A stretch of DNA of 6,802 bases from Candidatus Pacearchaeota archaeon (GCA_002690445.1 NZER01000097.1:1-6802); one strand, 5' to 3'; shown: positions 1 through 5,072, numbered from the stretch's first letter. Notes: generated by a model not told the origin, from the letters alone. Program-made: numbers and translations.

Positions 1-77
1 AACTTACCCTTTGCCAGTAGTTCATTTTCACTCTCCTCGGTTGCTGCGACCTAAATGGTCAAAGGGGGTATGATTGC

Positions 78-260
78 TCATACCCAAAAGAAGAAGGCGG
101 TAGTGCATTTGATTAACCGCCATAGACGTAGAAAAAAGACACGCCTATGGGCACGCCGCCAATCTTTCGGGTGACGACGTGAGATCATGTAGTAGACGCA
201 ATACATGAACATTGCGCTATCATGGTCAAGCCGTGCGCTACGTTTTTTTGGAGTTAACAT
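78..260 (-). CDS. Possible 60-aa basic small protein, unknown function
   Basis: I do not recognise this protein. The ATG at 260-258 follows AGGAGT (272-267) with a 6-base gap, a good Shine-Dalgarno arrangement. The same frame stays open upstream to about 368, but nothing there supports an earlier start. The product is rich in Arg/Lys (starts MLTPKKRSARLDHD; an RRHPKDWRRAHRR segment lies mid-protein) and ends in an aromatic stretch AFFFWV. The GGAGT of the ribosome site can pair with ACTCC inside codons 3-5 (250-254 with 267-271), so the site could be masked in the RNA. Two facts argue against a real gene. Long hairpins (183-227 and 120-150) cover much of the frame, and a terminator-like hairpin with a U-rich tail (86-121) lies before the stop codon. 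It may be a chance ORF inside a structured RNA. Confidence 0.3.
   Translation of the reverse strand: MLTPKKRSARLDHDSAMFMYCVYYMISRRHPKDWRRAHRRVFFLRLWRLIKCTTAFFFWV
86..121 (-). terminator. Possible intrinsic terminator of the leftward transcript
   Basis: On the minus strand GGCGGT (121-116) pairs with ACCGCC (101-96) across a 14-base loop, followed by TTCTTCTTTT (95-86). The loop is long and the U tract is interrupted, so strength is uncertain. A second hairpin, GGGTATG/CATACCC (85-79 with 72-66), follows at once but lacks a U tract. The outer stem competes with alternatives: 96-100 can also pair with 156-160, and 120-125 with 145-150. Confidence 0.35.
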
Positions 261-1351
261 GGGCACACTCCTGTTATGACAAAAAGGGCGACAGGTTTCA
301 AACACAGCACTAAAGACTGCTAGCCCGTCGCCCCCACAGCATAGGAGGAGGAGATTTGAAGTCCCCATAGCTTAAACTTCAGGTCACGCCCGCGACGGCG
401 TAGGTTCCTGTAACCCGCTACGCAACAACATTATTGGTTTCTGATTAGTGCGTCCATAGTTGTTGTGCGTGTCCCTACATCTTTCATCATCTACGTGCGT
501 ACCGCATGTGCTTTTGCGGCGGTTTCTATCCGACAGGTTTGGGTTACTGACTACTTTTTGTGTGGTAGGGGTTCTTTGCGTTGCTGAGTCTAAGCTCAGC
601 GGTAAGGCTAGTCTAGCCACAAAAACAACAGCTTGACCAAGGCCAGAACCTTATCAACGTCTATAGTCGGCCAGCCCGACGTTATATGATGGTGTAGTGT
701 TGTAGAAGCTTGGAACAGGGTTGGTATACGTTCGTCCCAGGTATGACCCCATAGTTTTCACTACGGCTAATTAGCGGCTGATTGCTTCCGCTAGCCAGCC
801 CCAACCCGTACCTTTCACGGCCCGAGGTAAGGGGGCTTCGGCCCTACGGCCTGGGTGGGTTCGCCACCCGTGGTGCATTGTCAAGTTCGGCTCCTAAACC
901 GCCGCGACACACGCCGCGCTAATCCTCGTCGCCCTACGTGGTATCCTCAGGTCTATGACCTTCGGTTTAAGTACCTGGGGGGTTTCGCAAACACACAAAT
1001 CCCAGGCAACTCGTTGCCCACGCGGTACGGCAAGTTTCCCTTGCTCACCGGTTGGTTCGGTCTACCCAGCGGACCAGACCGTTTCCACGCTCAGGCTTTC
1101 GCCGTCTGCGGGGTGGGAAGCTTTTGCTTATCGTTCCCAAAGGTTTGGTAGACCATTCGGACGCCTCAGGCATCCCCGTTTTGGCTGGCTTTCTTATCAA
1201 TCAGGCCAGCAGGTTGTTCGCTGTTTCCAGCGACTACCGAAACAAACACTGGTAGTGTCCTAGCTTACCACCAGGGGCAACGAATTAGTACCATTATTAC
1301 TGCTCTTAGTTATGCGTCACGTGCATAACTGCTATGCACCACACGCATGGC
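86..1351 (-). ncRNA. Large highly structured RNA candidate, no known class recognised
   Basis: About 1.25 kb contains no convincing protein gene apart from the doubtful ORF at 78-260, but stems follow one another closely. Pairs, in plus coordinates, include 183-189/221-227 with 197-202/211-216, 286-292/327-333, 420-429/459-470, 502-506/515-519, 606-610/614-618, 718-724/801-807, 772-777/788-793, 853-858/864-869, 974-979/1001-1006, 1005-1009/1014-1018, 1030-1034/1040-1044, 1058-1063/1076-1081, 1184-1189/1205-1210, 1219-1223/1228-1232, 1308-1315/1323-1330 and 1331-1337/1345-1351. The minus strand is favoured because there the loops become GAAA tetraloops (CGCTG-GAAA-CAGCG at 1232-1219, GGC-GAAA-GCC at 1103-1094) and the linkers A-rich, as in folded RNAs. 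On the plus strand they are T/C-rich. Size and style recall the large ornate RNAs of phages and their hosts (GOLLD, ROOL), but I cannot match a conserved motif. Ends are approximate. No clear promoter was found, so it may be co-transcribed with the genes at 1355-1903. Confidence 0.42.
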
Positions 1352-1354
1352 ATC

Positions 1355-1594
1355 TTAAGGATGAGTTTTTTTCGAAAGATTAAGGGCTTTTCGTACTACA
1401 CGCATTCGAGTTATTTGTGCGCTTGTAGGTTCATTACCATGGAGGATATTTAAAAAATAAGCTACTTGTAGCCCCCTGTCGAAGGTTGTTTTTGTGATAA
1501 TTTTATTAACGTCATTAGGGTTAATCGCATATGAGCTAAGACAATAAAAAGTGCGGTCATCCGAACGAATTATATAATGAGTATTTAGGTCCAT
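1355..1594 (-). CDS. Hypothetical 79-aa protein, third gene of a coupled minus-strand operon
   Basis: No family recognised. The ATG directly follows the stop of the upstream gene (TAAATG), with no Shine-Dalgarno site of its own, so translation is probably coupled: the ribosome ending the gene at 1595-1774 restarts here. The N-terminal half (MDLNTHYIIRSDDRTFYCLS) looks beta-rich. The C-terminal half (about residues 35-79, FDRGLQVAYFLNILHGNEP then SAQITRMRVVRKALNLSKK) looks helical and basic. No signal peptide or membrane segment is seen. The stop codon (1357-1355) lies in the loop of a small CATC/GATG hairpin, just before the structured RNA region. Coding is supported by the tight packing of three frames and by sensible protein composition, not by homology. 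Confidence 0.6.
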   Translation of the reverse strand: MDLNTHYIIRSDDRTFYCLSSYAINPNDVNKIITKTTFDRGLQVAYFLNILHGNEPTSAQITRMRVVRKALNLSKKTHP

Positions 1595-1774
1595 TTAAGT
1601 TATCAACGTTCCGCTAAGTTTATTTAAAAGGAGTGCGAACTGTGCGCCCTCCTGGAAATTATTTGTATTTAAGATAATTGCTTCCCCATTTACCACAAAA
1701 TCCTTCGTTCTACAGACCCATTTGTTGTACCCGGGAGACCATATAACTACATATGATTTTGTTAATTCAATCAT
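1595..1774 (-). CDS. Hypothetical 59-aa protein, second gene of a coupled minus-strand operon
   Basis: No family recognised. The frame starts at an ATG placed directly after the TAA of the gene at 1775-1903 and ends in a TAA directly before the ATG of the gene at 1355-1594, so it is locked between two TAAATG junctions. The product begins MIELTKSYVVIWSPGYNKWV, followed by a charged turn (CRTKDF) and a C-terminal segment rich in Asn, Leu and Ala. It looks like a compact soluble domain with aromatic strands near the N-terminus. A 7-bp hairpin with one mismatch (GGAGGGCG / CGCACTCC, 1630-1652) lies within its 3' part. Function unknown. The two junctions are the best evidence that it is real. Confidence 0.55.
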   Translation of the reverse strand: MIELTKSYVVIWSPGYNKWVCRTKDFVVNGEAIILNTNNFQEGAQFALLLNKLSGTLIT

Positions 1775-1903
1775 TTAATTTTTGATACGTATCGTATTCA
1801 GTTGTAGTGTCTGATATTTATATACAAGAGTAATGACCCAACGGAGTGGATCTAATATCGCATAGTCTTGCGCAATTTCGTAAGTCATTTTTGATATAGC
1901 CAT
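1775..1903 (-). CDS. Hypothetical 42-aa protein, first gene of a coupled minus-strand operon
   Basis: No family recognised. I place the start at the ATG at 1903-1901, giving a product starting MAISKMTYEIAQDYAILDPL and ending in a basic NTIRIKN tail. An ATG five codons later (MTYEIAQ) is an alternative. The same frame is open upstream to about 2218, but that stretch crosses strong hairpins (2042-2189) and reads as improbable protein, so I reject the long form. No Shine-Dalgarno site is seen. The start codon sits at the edge of a 6-bp hairpin (ATGGTA/TACCAT, plus 1902-1919), which could affect initiation. It leads a TAAATG-linked series of three genes. Confidence 0.42.
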   Translation of the reverse strand: MAISKMTYEIAQDYAILDPLRWVITLVYKYQTLQLNTIRIKN

Positions 1904-2041
1904 GGTAAACGTATACCATTGATAATAAGGTATGAGCAAGCTTTGTTTTTTCCATCGACTGGACCGCTGCCAAATGGCGACGAGATCAACATTAATTAGT
2001 GCTTGTGTTTTAAAACCCAATCCCCTAATCTGTACTCCGAT

Positions 2042-2130
2042 GTCGCGTAGGGGTGGTATCCTCAAAGGCTGTACCAGCAGCCTGAGGTCCCCTGTGAAGC
2101 CGGATGCATACGGTGGAGGTGGCGCGTGAC
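2042..2130. other. Structured element in the divergent spacer
   Basis: A GC-rich island in AT-rich surroundings. A nested hairpin has three stems in series: AGGGG 2049-2053 with 2089-2093, CCTCA 2060-2064 with 2083-2087, and GGCTG 2067-2071 with 2078-2082, 15 bp in all. GTCGCG (2042-2047) can close the whole element by pairing with 2123-2125 and 2128-2130, leaving a 2-base bulge and a small CCG/CGG hairpin inside. It lies between the divergent genes starting at 1903 (minus) and 2206 (plus). It could be a small RNA, a leader structure, or a protein-binding DNA site. The strand cannot be decided. Confidence 0.45.
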
Positions 2131-2144
2131 GATAGTAAGGTAGA

Positions 2145-2189
2145 CAATGCCCCACACTCCGATTGAGTGAAATGGGGTGTGGGGCATTG
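2145..2189. repeat. 16-bp inverted repeat (hairpin) upstream of the plus-strand gene pair
   Basis: 2145-2160 pairs with 2174-2189 over 16 positions with a single T.G wobble and a 13-base loop (arms CAATGCCCCACACTCC and GGGGTGTGGGGCATTG). There is no T tract on either side, so it does not look like a simple terminator. It ends 16 bases before the ATG at 2206 and would form in that gene's 5' leader, or act as a two-fold DNA site for a regulator of the divergent pair. Confidence 0.7.
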
Positions 2190-2205
2190 GCGCAGATTGG
2201 TAGAT

Positions 2206-2478
2206 ATGAAACATACATATACAGTACCTCGTAAGAAGTATAAGCATGGGCCTCACCAGAAATTTGTGGTGGGGGTTAATCATCTAAGCCGTGAGATATT
2301 TTGTGATAGGATAACTACTACAAGTAGTTATATTCCTATTATAGGGGATGCTTTAGTAAGTAGATATGCTGCTTATAAAGGTGCTACGGATAGAGTTGGT
2401 GAGTTAGCAGCATATTTTGGATATAAGATTGAAAACAACGTAAAATATTTACGTAAACCGAAAGAGAGTATAGAATGA
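2206..2478 (+). CDS. Hypothetical 90-aa protein
   Basis: No family recognised. I choose the ATG at 2206 because the upstream GTG at 2167 lies in the hairpin loop and would translate the stem. No strong Shine-Dalgarno site precedes it. The N-terminus is strongly basic (MKHTYTVPRKKYKHGPHQK), the middle polar with a TTTSS run, and about residues 46-75 look helical (IGDALVSRYAAYKGATDRVG). Near the C-terminus is a KYLRKPKE stretch. The stop overlaps the next gene's start by ATGA, so the two are co-translated. A basic protein followed by a small acidic partner fits several pair types (inhibitor pair, toxin-antitoxin, two-subunit complex), but nothing in the sequence decides. Confidence 0.65.
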   Translation: MKHTYTVPRKKYKHGPHQKFVVGVNHLSREIFCDRITTTSSYIPIIGDALVSRYAAYKGATDRVGELAAYFGYKIENNVKYLRKPKESIE

Positions 2479-2660
2479 CAAATGAAATAGTTATAGAGCA
2501 GACTGAGGAGTTTGGTTTAGAGAGTATTACGGCTGCGGACTGTTCTGTGATCGCGGAAAAGATTGATGATGATATTTGGTGTGTGACAATAGAAAAAGGA
2601 GAGGAGTATGTTGTCCTGTGGCTTCAGAGGAATGACAAGGGCATAACAGCGGCAACATAG
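2475..2660 (+). CDS. Hypothetical 61-aa acidic protein, coupled to the 90-aa gene
   Basis: No family recognised. The ATG at 2475 overlaps the upstream stop (ATGA) and has a GAGAG Shine-Dalgarno-like site (2464-2468) 6 bases before it. The product is acidic (TNEIVIEQTEEFGLES at the start, then EKIDDD) and its second half has alternating hydrophobic residues typical of a small beta sheet (DIWCVTIEKGEEYVVLWLQR). No signal peptide or membrane helix. The acidic charge contrasts with the basic upstream product, so a physical complex is possible but only inferred. Confidence 0.65.
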   Translation: MTNEIVIEQTEEFGLESITAADCSVIAEKIDDDIWCVTIEKGEEYVVLWLQRNDKGITAAT

Positions 2661-2905
2661 CTGAAAACCCTGAGTTGGAAAGATATTGAGGGGTAATGCG
2701 TATTTAACGTATGATGAGGAAAAACTTAAGACCTTCAGTTAGATTCCGACCACCTAAATACTACTCATCCATAACACATATTAATATGTGTTGCTTGTTC
2801 CAAATATATATATTATGTTTTGATTTGGTTTGTATTTCTAGGTAAACCAGGGCGGAGGAGTTTTCTGTCTTTTTACCACAAAAAGAGAGAGTGATCTAAT
2901 TTAGA
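2661..2905. other. AT-rich intergenic stretch with a perfect 20-bp palindrome
   Basis: No supported gene. It contains the perfect palindrome AACACATATTAATATGTGTT at 2773-2792, two further possible hairpins (CCAAA/TTTGG and GGTTT/AAACC, about 2800-2850), and a GGCGGAGGAG motif near 2850 without a start codon at the right distance. The palindrome has no T tract after it, so an operator is as likely as an RNA hairpin. A 44-codon frame at 2711-2845 was considered and not accepted. Confidence 0.5.
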
Positions 2906-3034
2906 ATGACAATAAAGGAAGCTAGAGAGCTTGGATCTACTATTGGTATATTTTTTAGCTATGCTGTGAGAGAGAGATTAAGGCAGTTGAGGATTCCTGG
3001 TTTCATTAGATGTCCTCCCCTTAGAGTTTCTTGA
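2906..3034 (+). pseudogene. Short ORF whose 3' end is a dispersed repeat copy (truncated gene?)
   Basis: The ATG at 2906 sits in the same local context (TAGAATGACA) as the gene at 2475. The first 27 residues look like normal protein (MTIKEARELGSTIGIFFSYA, then VRERLRQ), predicted helical and basic. From 2987 the reading frame runs into a copy of the 35-bp repeat family A (TTGAGGATTCCTGG ... TTAGATGTCC), which supplies the last residues and the stop. The simplest reading is a gene whose 3' part was replaced when the repeat or its cassette arrived. A genuine 42-aa protein is possible. The original function cannot be told. Confidence 0.4.
2987..3022 (+). repeat. Repeat family A, copy 1 (inside an ORF)
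   Basis: It matches the family pattern: (C/T)TGAGGATTC, then a variable centre, then TTAGATG(T)CCT. It is followed by TTTCTTGAG, as the copies near 5941 are, so the downstream context is also conserved. This is the leftmost copy seen. Confidence 0.6.
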
Positions 3035-3101
3035 GTATGTAGGTAGGATGTTTAGTTGAGTGATATGATTTTTAGAGGTGAGAGTAGTTTGATTGGAATT
3101 T

Positions 3102-3167
3102 GATTGGAGTTTTTAGAAGTAAATTGATTGGAGTTTTTAGAAGTAAATTGATTGGAGTTTTTTTTTT
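3102..3167 (+). repeat. 24-bp tandem repeat ending in a T10 run
   Basis: The unit at 3102-3125 (GATTGGAGTTTTTAG then AAGTAAATT) is repeated exactly at 3126-3149, followed by a partial third copy that runs into ten T residues (3158-3167). A weaker partial copy precedes it at 3091. The T run could be replication-slippage prone. Confidence 0.85.
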
Positions 3168-3175
3168 CCGGCCTT

Positions 3176-3241
3176 CTGAAGGGGGGTATAATCTTTCTAT
3201 TCTGACCTGAGGATTCTTATTCGAGCTAGATTACTTCAAGC
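3176..3241 (+). repeat. Repeat family A, two adjacent copies
   Basis: A degenerate copy starts at 3176 (CTGAAGG ... TATAATCTTTCTA) and a good copy at 3207 (CTGAGGATTCTTATTCG ... CTAGATTACTTC). Their 31-base spacing is close to the 35-base period of the tandem arrays further right. CCTTC/GAAGG around 3172-3182 can form a short hairpin. Confidence 0.6.
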
Positions 3242-3280
3242 TGGATATTCATGAAACCCTTTCATACTAAGGGTTCGAGG

Positions 3281-3385
3281 CTGATTTTAAAATTAAATCT
3301 AATCGACCAGGCGAGTCCAAATTTGGACATGAAATAACCACAAATAACCTCTGATTGATTTAAATTAAAATTAATCGATTAACAA
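3281..3385 (+). repeat. AT-rich repeat family C (two copies) with a 14-bp palindrome between
   Basis: CTGATTTTAAAATTAAATC then TAATCGACCAGG at 3281-3310, and CTGATTGATTTAAATTAAA then ATTAATCGATTAAC at 3351-3383, share start, AT-rich palindromic centre and a TAATCGA end. A third copy is at 3750-3785. Between them GTCCAAATTTGGAC (3315-3328) is a perfect palindrome. Meaning unknown; possibly a decayed intergenic element. Confidence 0.5.
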
Positions 3386-3432
3386 CTTGGTGCTCCTACC
3401 CATAAACTTATAGAGTTCTCAGTGTAGAGCTG

Positions 3433-3467
3433 CTGAGGATTCTTGTTCGAGCTAGATTGCTTCAGTC
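3433..3467 (+). repeat. Repeat family A, single copy
   Basis: CTGAGGATTCTTGTTCGAGC followed by TAGATTGCTTCAG. CTGAG and CTTCAG at its ends can pair, and CTAGA/TCTAG form a second small stem. It shares the TTGTTCGAGCTAG centre with the copy at 3846, making a subfamily with the copy at 3207. A family B-like GAGTTCGAATTCGAG follows near 3490. Confidence 0.7.
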
Positions 3468-3749
3468 TAGAGTTTCATGAAAGTAATAGAGTTCGAATTC
3501 GAGTCCTACCCACCACATCTTGTGTTTTCGAGACCGCCCTTGAAATAGGTTTTAAATCAAAATTCCTCAATGGGGCGAATCGTCGGAGACCCGCAGAGAA
3601 CTAGGAAAGTGATTTTCACGAAAACTAGCTAATTCAGCCTCTTCGGCATACTATATCTTGTGCTTAACCTTACTTCAGGACTCCCTACCTAGTGGTTCGT
3701 CAATTGGTTAGTCGATGTTTAATCTGTTGAGCTCTGTTAAATGAATAGC

Positions 3750-3785
3750 AGATTGATATTAATTTTAATTTAATCGACTGAGGCG
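3750..3785 (+). repeat. AT-rich repeat family C, third copy
   Basis: AGATTGATATTAATTTTAAT then TTAATCGACTGAGGCG resembles the copies at 3281 and 3351, including the TAATCGA motif and, as in the 3281 copy, a following AGGCG. The AT-rich centre is nearly palindromic. Confidence 0.45.
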
Positions 3786-3845
3786 CACGCCGCGTTTTAT
3801 TACACACGTCGAGTTTTTATCCCAAACATTACAAGGTGCAAATGG

Positions 3846-3967
3846 CTGAGGATTCTTGTTCGAGCTAGATTGCTTCTGGCTAGATAATTCTGAAATAAAA
3901 AGAGGTAGAGTTCGATCTCGAGCGGCTCAGAAAAGAAAGCCTAGGTTTGAATTCGATCTCGAAAATA
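3846..3967 (+). repeat. Repeat A followed by two family B copies
   Basis: Family A copy at 3846-3880, then GTAGAGTTCGATCTCGAGCG ... AAAGAAAG (3905-3938) and a shorter TTGAATTCGATCTCGA (3946-3961). The same A-then-B order on the plus strand is seen at 5836-6005 and 6459-6648, although the gene to the right here (4086-4607) is on the minus strand. The order therefore does not depend on gene direction. Confidence 0.65.
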
Positions 3968-3975
3968 GTCCAGTC

Positions 3976-4012
3976 AAATAAAAAAGAAAGTGGAGGGGCT
4001 CGCGCCCCTCCA
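3976..4012 (-). terminator. Strong intrinsic terminator of the 173-aa gene
   Basis: On the minus strand TGGAGGGGC (4012-4004) pairs perfectly with GCCCCTCCA (3999-3991) around a 4-base loop, followed by CTTTCTTTTTTATTT (3990-3976). The nine-bp GC-rich stem plus U-rich tail lies about 73 bases after the stop of the gene at 4086-4607 and ends its transcript before the repeat region. Confidence 0.9.
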
Positions 4013-4085
4013 ACTTCCTCACAGCGCCAGGCCGTTTGATCCGAGGACTGCCAGAAAGGCAGCCCACCAAATCATCCAACGCAGC

Positions 4086-4607
4086 TCAGGAAGCATTGGC
4101 CGCTTCTTGCTGCGCCTTCTTGCGCCCCGCCGTCGCCGCGCGCCGCGCCTTGTCCTTCGCCCGTCGCTCGGCCTTCCGCGCGTTGGCCCGGTCGTCCGTC
4201 TTCGGCCTCGCCAATTGCTTGGCGATCTTCGTGTCCTGCTTGTCCAGGTGAGCCCGGAGGGCCACCATGTCCACGCAGAACGCCTTCACGGACCGGCCGT
4301 TCACGCTCGCCATGGCGACGGTCGTGAACGTGGACAGGTTGCCGTAGCGAAGGACGTTGGCCCGCGTGTGACCATTCCCTCCGTGCAGCTTGCTGAGCAC
4401 TCCGGTCTCATCGATGGTCACACCCTCGCTGCGCATGGCGCACGCGGCGACAGCCCAACCGATCGAGCCGGCCTTGAACATCCTCGCCGCGAGGGCCGCC
4501 ATGGCCTTCGTGACGCGCGTGGGCAGGTCGAACGTGCCCGGACCATTCGGATCGTTCCAAGTGACCTTGGTGGACTCGATGGCCTTACGCTCATTTCGCT
4601 TTGCCAT
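4086..4607 (-). CDS. Hypothetical 173-aa protein with basic C-terminal tail
   Basis: No family recognised. The start is the ATG at 4607-4605, preceded by AAGGAG (4621-4616) with an 8-base gap. The N-terminus is polar and charged (MAKRNERKAIESTKVTWNDP). About residues 28-65 are Ala-rich and probably helical (TRVTKAMAALAARMFKAGSI). The middle (about 66-120) has a GVLSKLHGGNGHTRANVLR loop and looks globular. Residues about 130-173 form an Ala/Arg/Lys-rich helix or coiled coil (ARKAERRAKDKARRAATAGR), suited to binding nucleic acid, though that is inferred. No signal peptide or clear membrane segment. The gene is much richer in GC, especially at third codon positions, than all its neighbours, suggesting recent transfer from a high-GC source. 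It is monocistronic, with its own promoter, about 180-base leader and terminator. Confidence 0.85.
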   Translation of the reverse strand: MAKRNERKAIESTKVTWNDPNGPGTFDLPTRVTKAMAALAARMFKAGSIGWAVAACAMRSEGVTIDETGVLSKLHGGNGHTRANVLRYGNLSTFTTVAMASVNGRSVKAFCVDMVALRAHLDKQDTKIAKQLARPKTDDRANARKAERRAKDKARRAATAGRKKAQQEAANAS

Positions 4608-4615
4608 AACAATGG

Positions 4616-4621
4616 CTCCTT
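4616..4621 (-). promoter_or_regulatory. Shine-Dalgarno site AAGGAG of the 173-aa gene
   Basis: A perfect AAGGAG 8 bases before the ATG at 4607, which fixes the start codon. The leader hairpin at 4628-4648 ends 6 bases upstream of it. Confidence 0.85.
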
Positions 4622-4627
4622 GATACA

Positions 4628-4648
4628 GCCCCTAGGAAACCTGGGGGC
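4628..4648 (-). promoter_or_regulatory. Leader hairpin just upstream of the ribosome site
   Basis: GCCCC (4628-4632) pairs with GGGGC (4644-4648) and AGG (4634-4636) with CCT (4640-4642), loop of three, one mismatch on the minus strand. Next to it the ten-base word CCTTCAGGTA (plus) occurs twice, at 4648-4657 and 4664-4673. It may protect the 5' side of the ribosome site or serve in translational control. Confidence 0.5.
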
Positions 4649-4791
4649 CTTCAGGTAGCAACACCTTCAGGTATTACCAAACGAATGTATGTAGGAATAA
4701 GGTTTCTAGCGGCGCTGCTTTTCAGGGCAAATCGCTCGTGGGGGTCCGAACCCTTGTTCAGTCTTTTTGTTTTTATATGTGTAGTATGTGG

Positions 4792-4820
4792 AGCCTACCA
4801 CGTATGACAACGAGTTGACA
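4792..4820 (-). promoter_or_regulatory. Promoter of the 173-aa gene (extended -10 type)
   Basis: On the minus strand TCATACGTGGTAGGCT (4807-4792) nearly repeats TCATATGTGGTAGGCT of the promoter at 6746-6761. The -10 is TAGGCT with a TG one base upstream. The -35 position (TGTCAA, 4820-4815) is weak, as can be tolerated with an extended -10. It implies a leader of about 180 bases. The shared -10 core links this GC-rich gene to the same replicon as the plus-strand cassettes. Confidence 0.55.
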
Positions 4821-4879
4821 GCTTAAATTGACCATGAATTTGCATGACAGCTATGCGTTAAATGCATGGCTCGTCGTCA

Positions 4880-4915
4880 TGTGAGGATTCATGGTTTCGT
4901 TAGATGCCTTCAGCC
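4880..4915 (+). repeat. Repeat family A, single copy opening the right-hand cassettes
   Basis: GTGAGGATTCATGGTTTCG then TTAGATGCCTTCAGCCTGG. It is closest in its centre to the copy at 2987 (CTGGTTTCATTAGATG). It is followed, as at 5941, by a CTTTCCTTC word. Confidence 0.7.
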
Positions 4916-4941
4916 TGGATGTTGTTATTCCTTTCCTTCAG

Positions 4942-5031
4942 GAACGTTCTTGAGTTCTTCGTTGAAGAACGTTCACGTTTTGTTCTCTTACTCGAATAGG
5001 TATCTATTCCGAAACGTTCACGTTTTGTTCT
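4942..5031 (+). repeat. Hairpin and 18-bp direct repeats
   Basis: GAACGTTCTT (4942-4951) pairs perfectly with AAGAACGTTC (4965-4974). ACGTTCACGTTTTGTTCT occurs twice, at 4969-4986 and 5014-5031, 45 bases apart. Between them GAATAG gtat CTATTC (4994-5009) is a perfect small hairpin. No gene is supported here. Confidence 0.75.
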
Positions 5032-5072
5032 TTCAGCTAGTCGAAGTTCCCTCCCTCGAAGTGGTAAAGAGC

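Larger units (their letters stand above)
3035..3975. other. Gene-free region built from degenerate repeat blocks
   Basis: About 940 bases without any supported gene. It holds a 24-bp tandem repeat (3102-3167), family A copies (3176, 3207, 3433, 3846), family B copies (3905, 3945), AT-rich family C copies (3281, 3351, 3750), a perfect 14-bp palindrome (3315-3328), and a block at 3814-3840 (TTTTTATCCCAAACAT ... GTGCAAATG) that recurs at 6008-6040 just before a promoter. These are the parts that separate genes in the cassettes to the right, so the region may be several cassettes that lost their genes. Confidence 0.6.

Noticed and set aside
384..620. 78-codon minus-strand frame
   Set aside because: Starts at a GTG without a ribosome site and lies wholly within the stem-rich region; probably chance.
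855..1263. Overlapping plus-strand frames of about 100 codons
   Set aside because: They run through dense hairpins, lack ribosome sites, overlap each other in different frames and read as unlikely protein.
1351..1372. Plus-strand terminator (CATC/GATG hairpin plus T7) ending a rightward RNA
   Set aside because: The stem has only 4 bp, and loop composition favours the minus strand for the structured RNA. A weak rightward terminator cannot be excluded.
2173..2210. tRNA-like start (GGGGCATTGGCGCAGATTGG)
   Set aside because: The D-stem partner, anticodon arm and T arm are missing; the resemblance comes from the 3' arm of the inverted repeat.
1904..2218. N-terminal extension of the gene at 1775-1903
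   Set aside because: It would translate both strong hairpins and gives a Pro- and Arg-rich sequence unlike the rest of the protein.
2711..2845. 44-codon plus-strand frame starting MMRKNLRPSVRFRPP
   Set aside because: No ribosome site at a usable distance, and it runs through the 20-bp palindrome. Possibly a remnant, but not supported.
4815..4863. Plus-strand promoter from TTGACA
   Set aside because: No acceptable -10 at 16-18 bases; the only candidate (TATGCG at 4852) pairs with a different, weaker -35.
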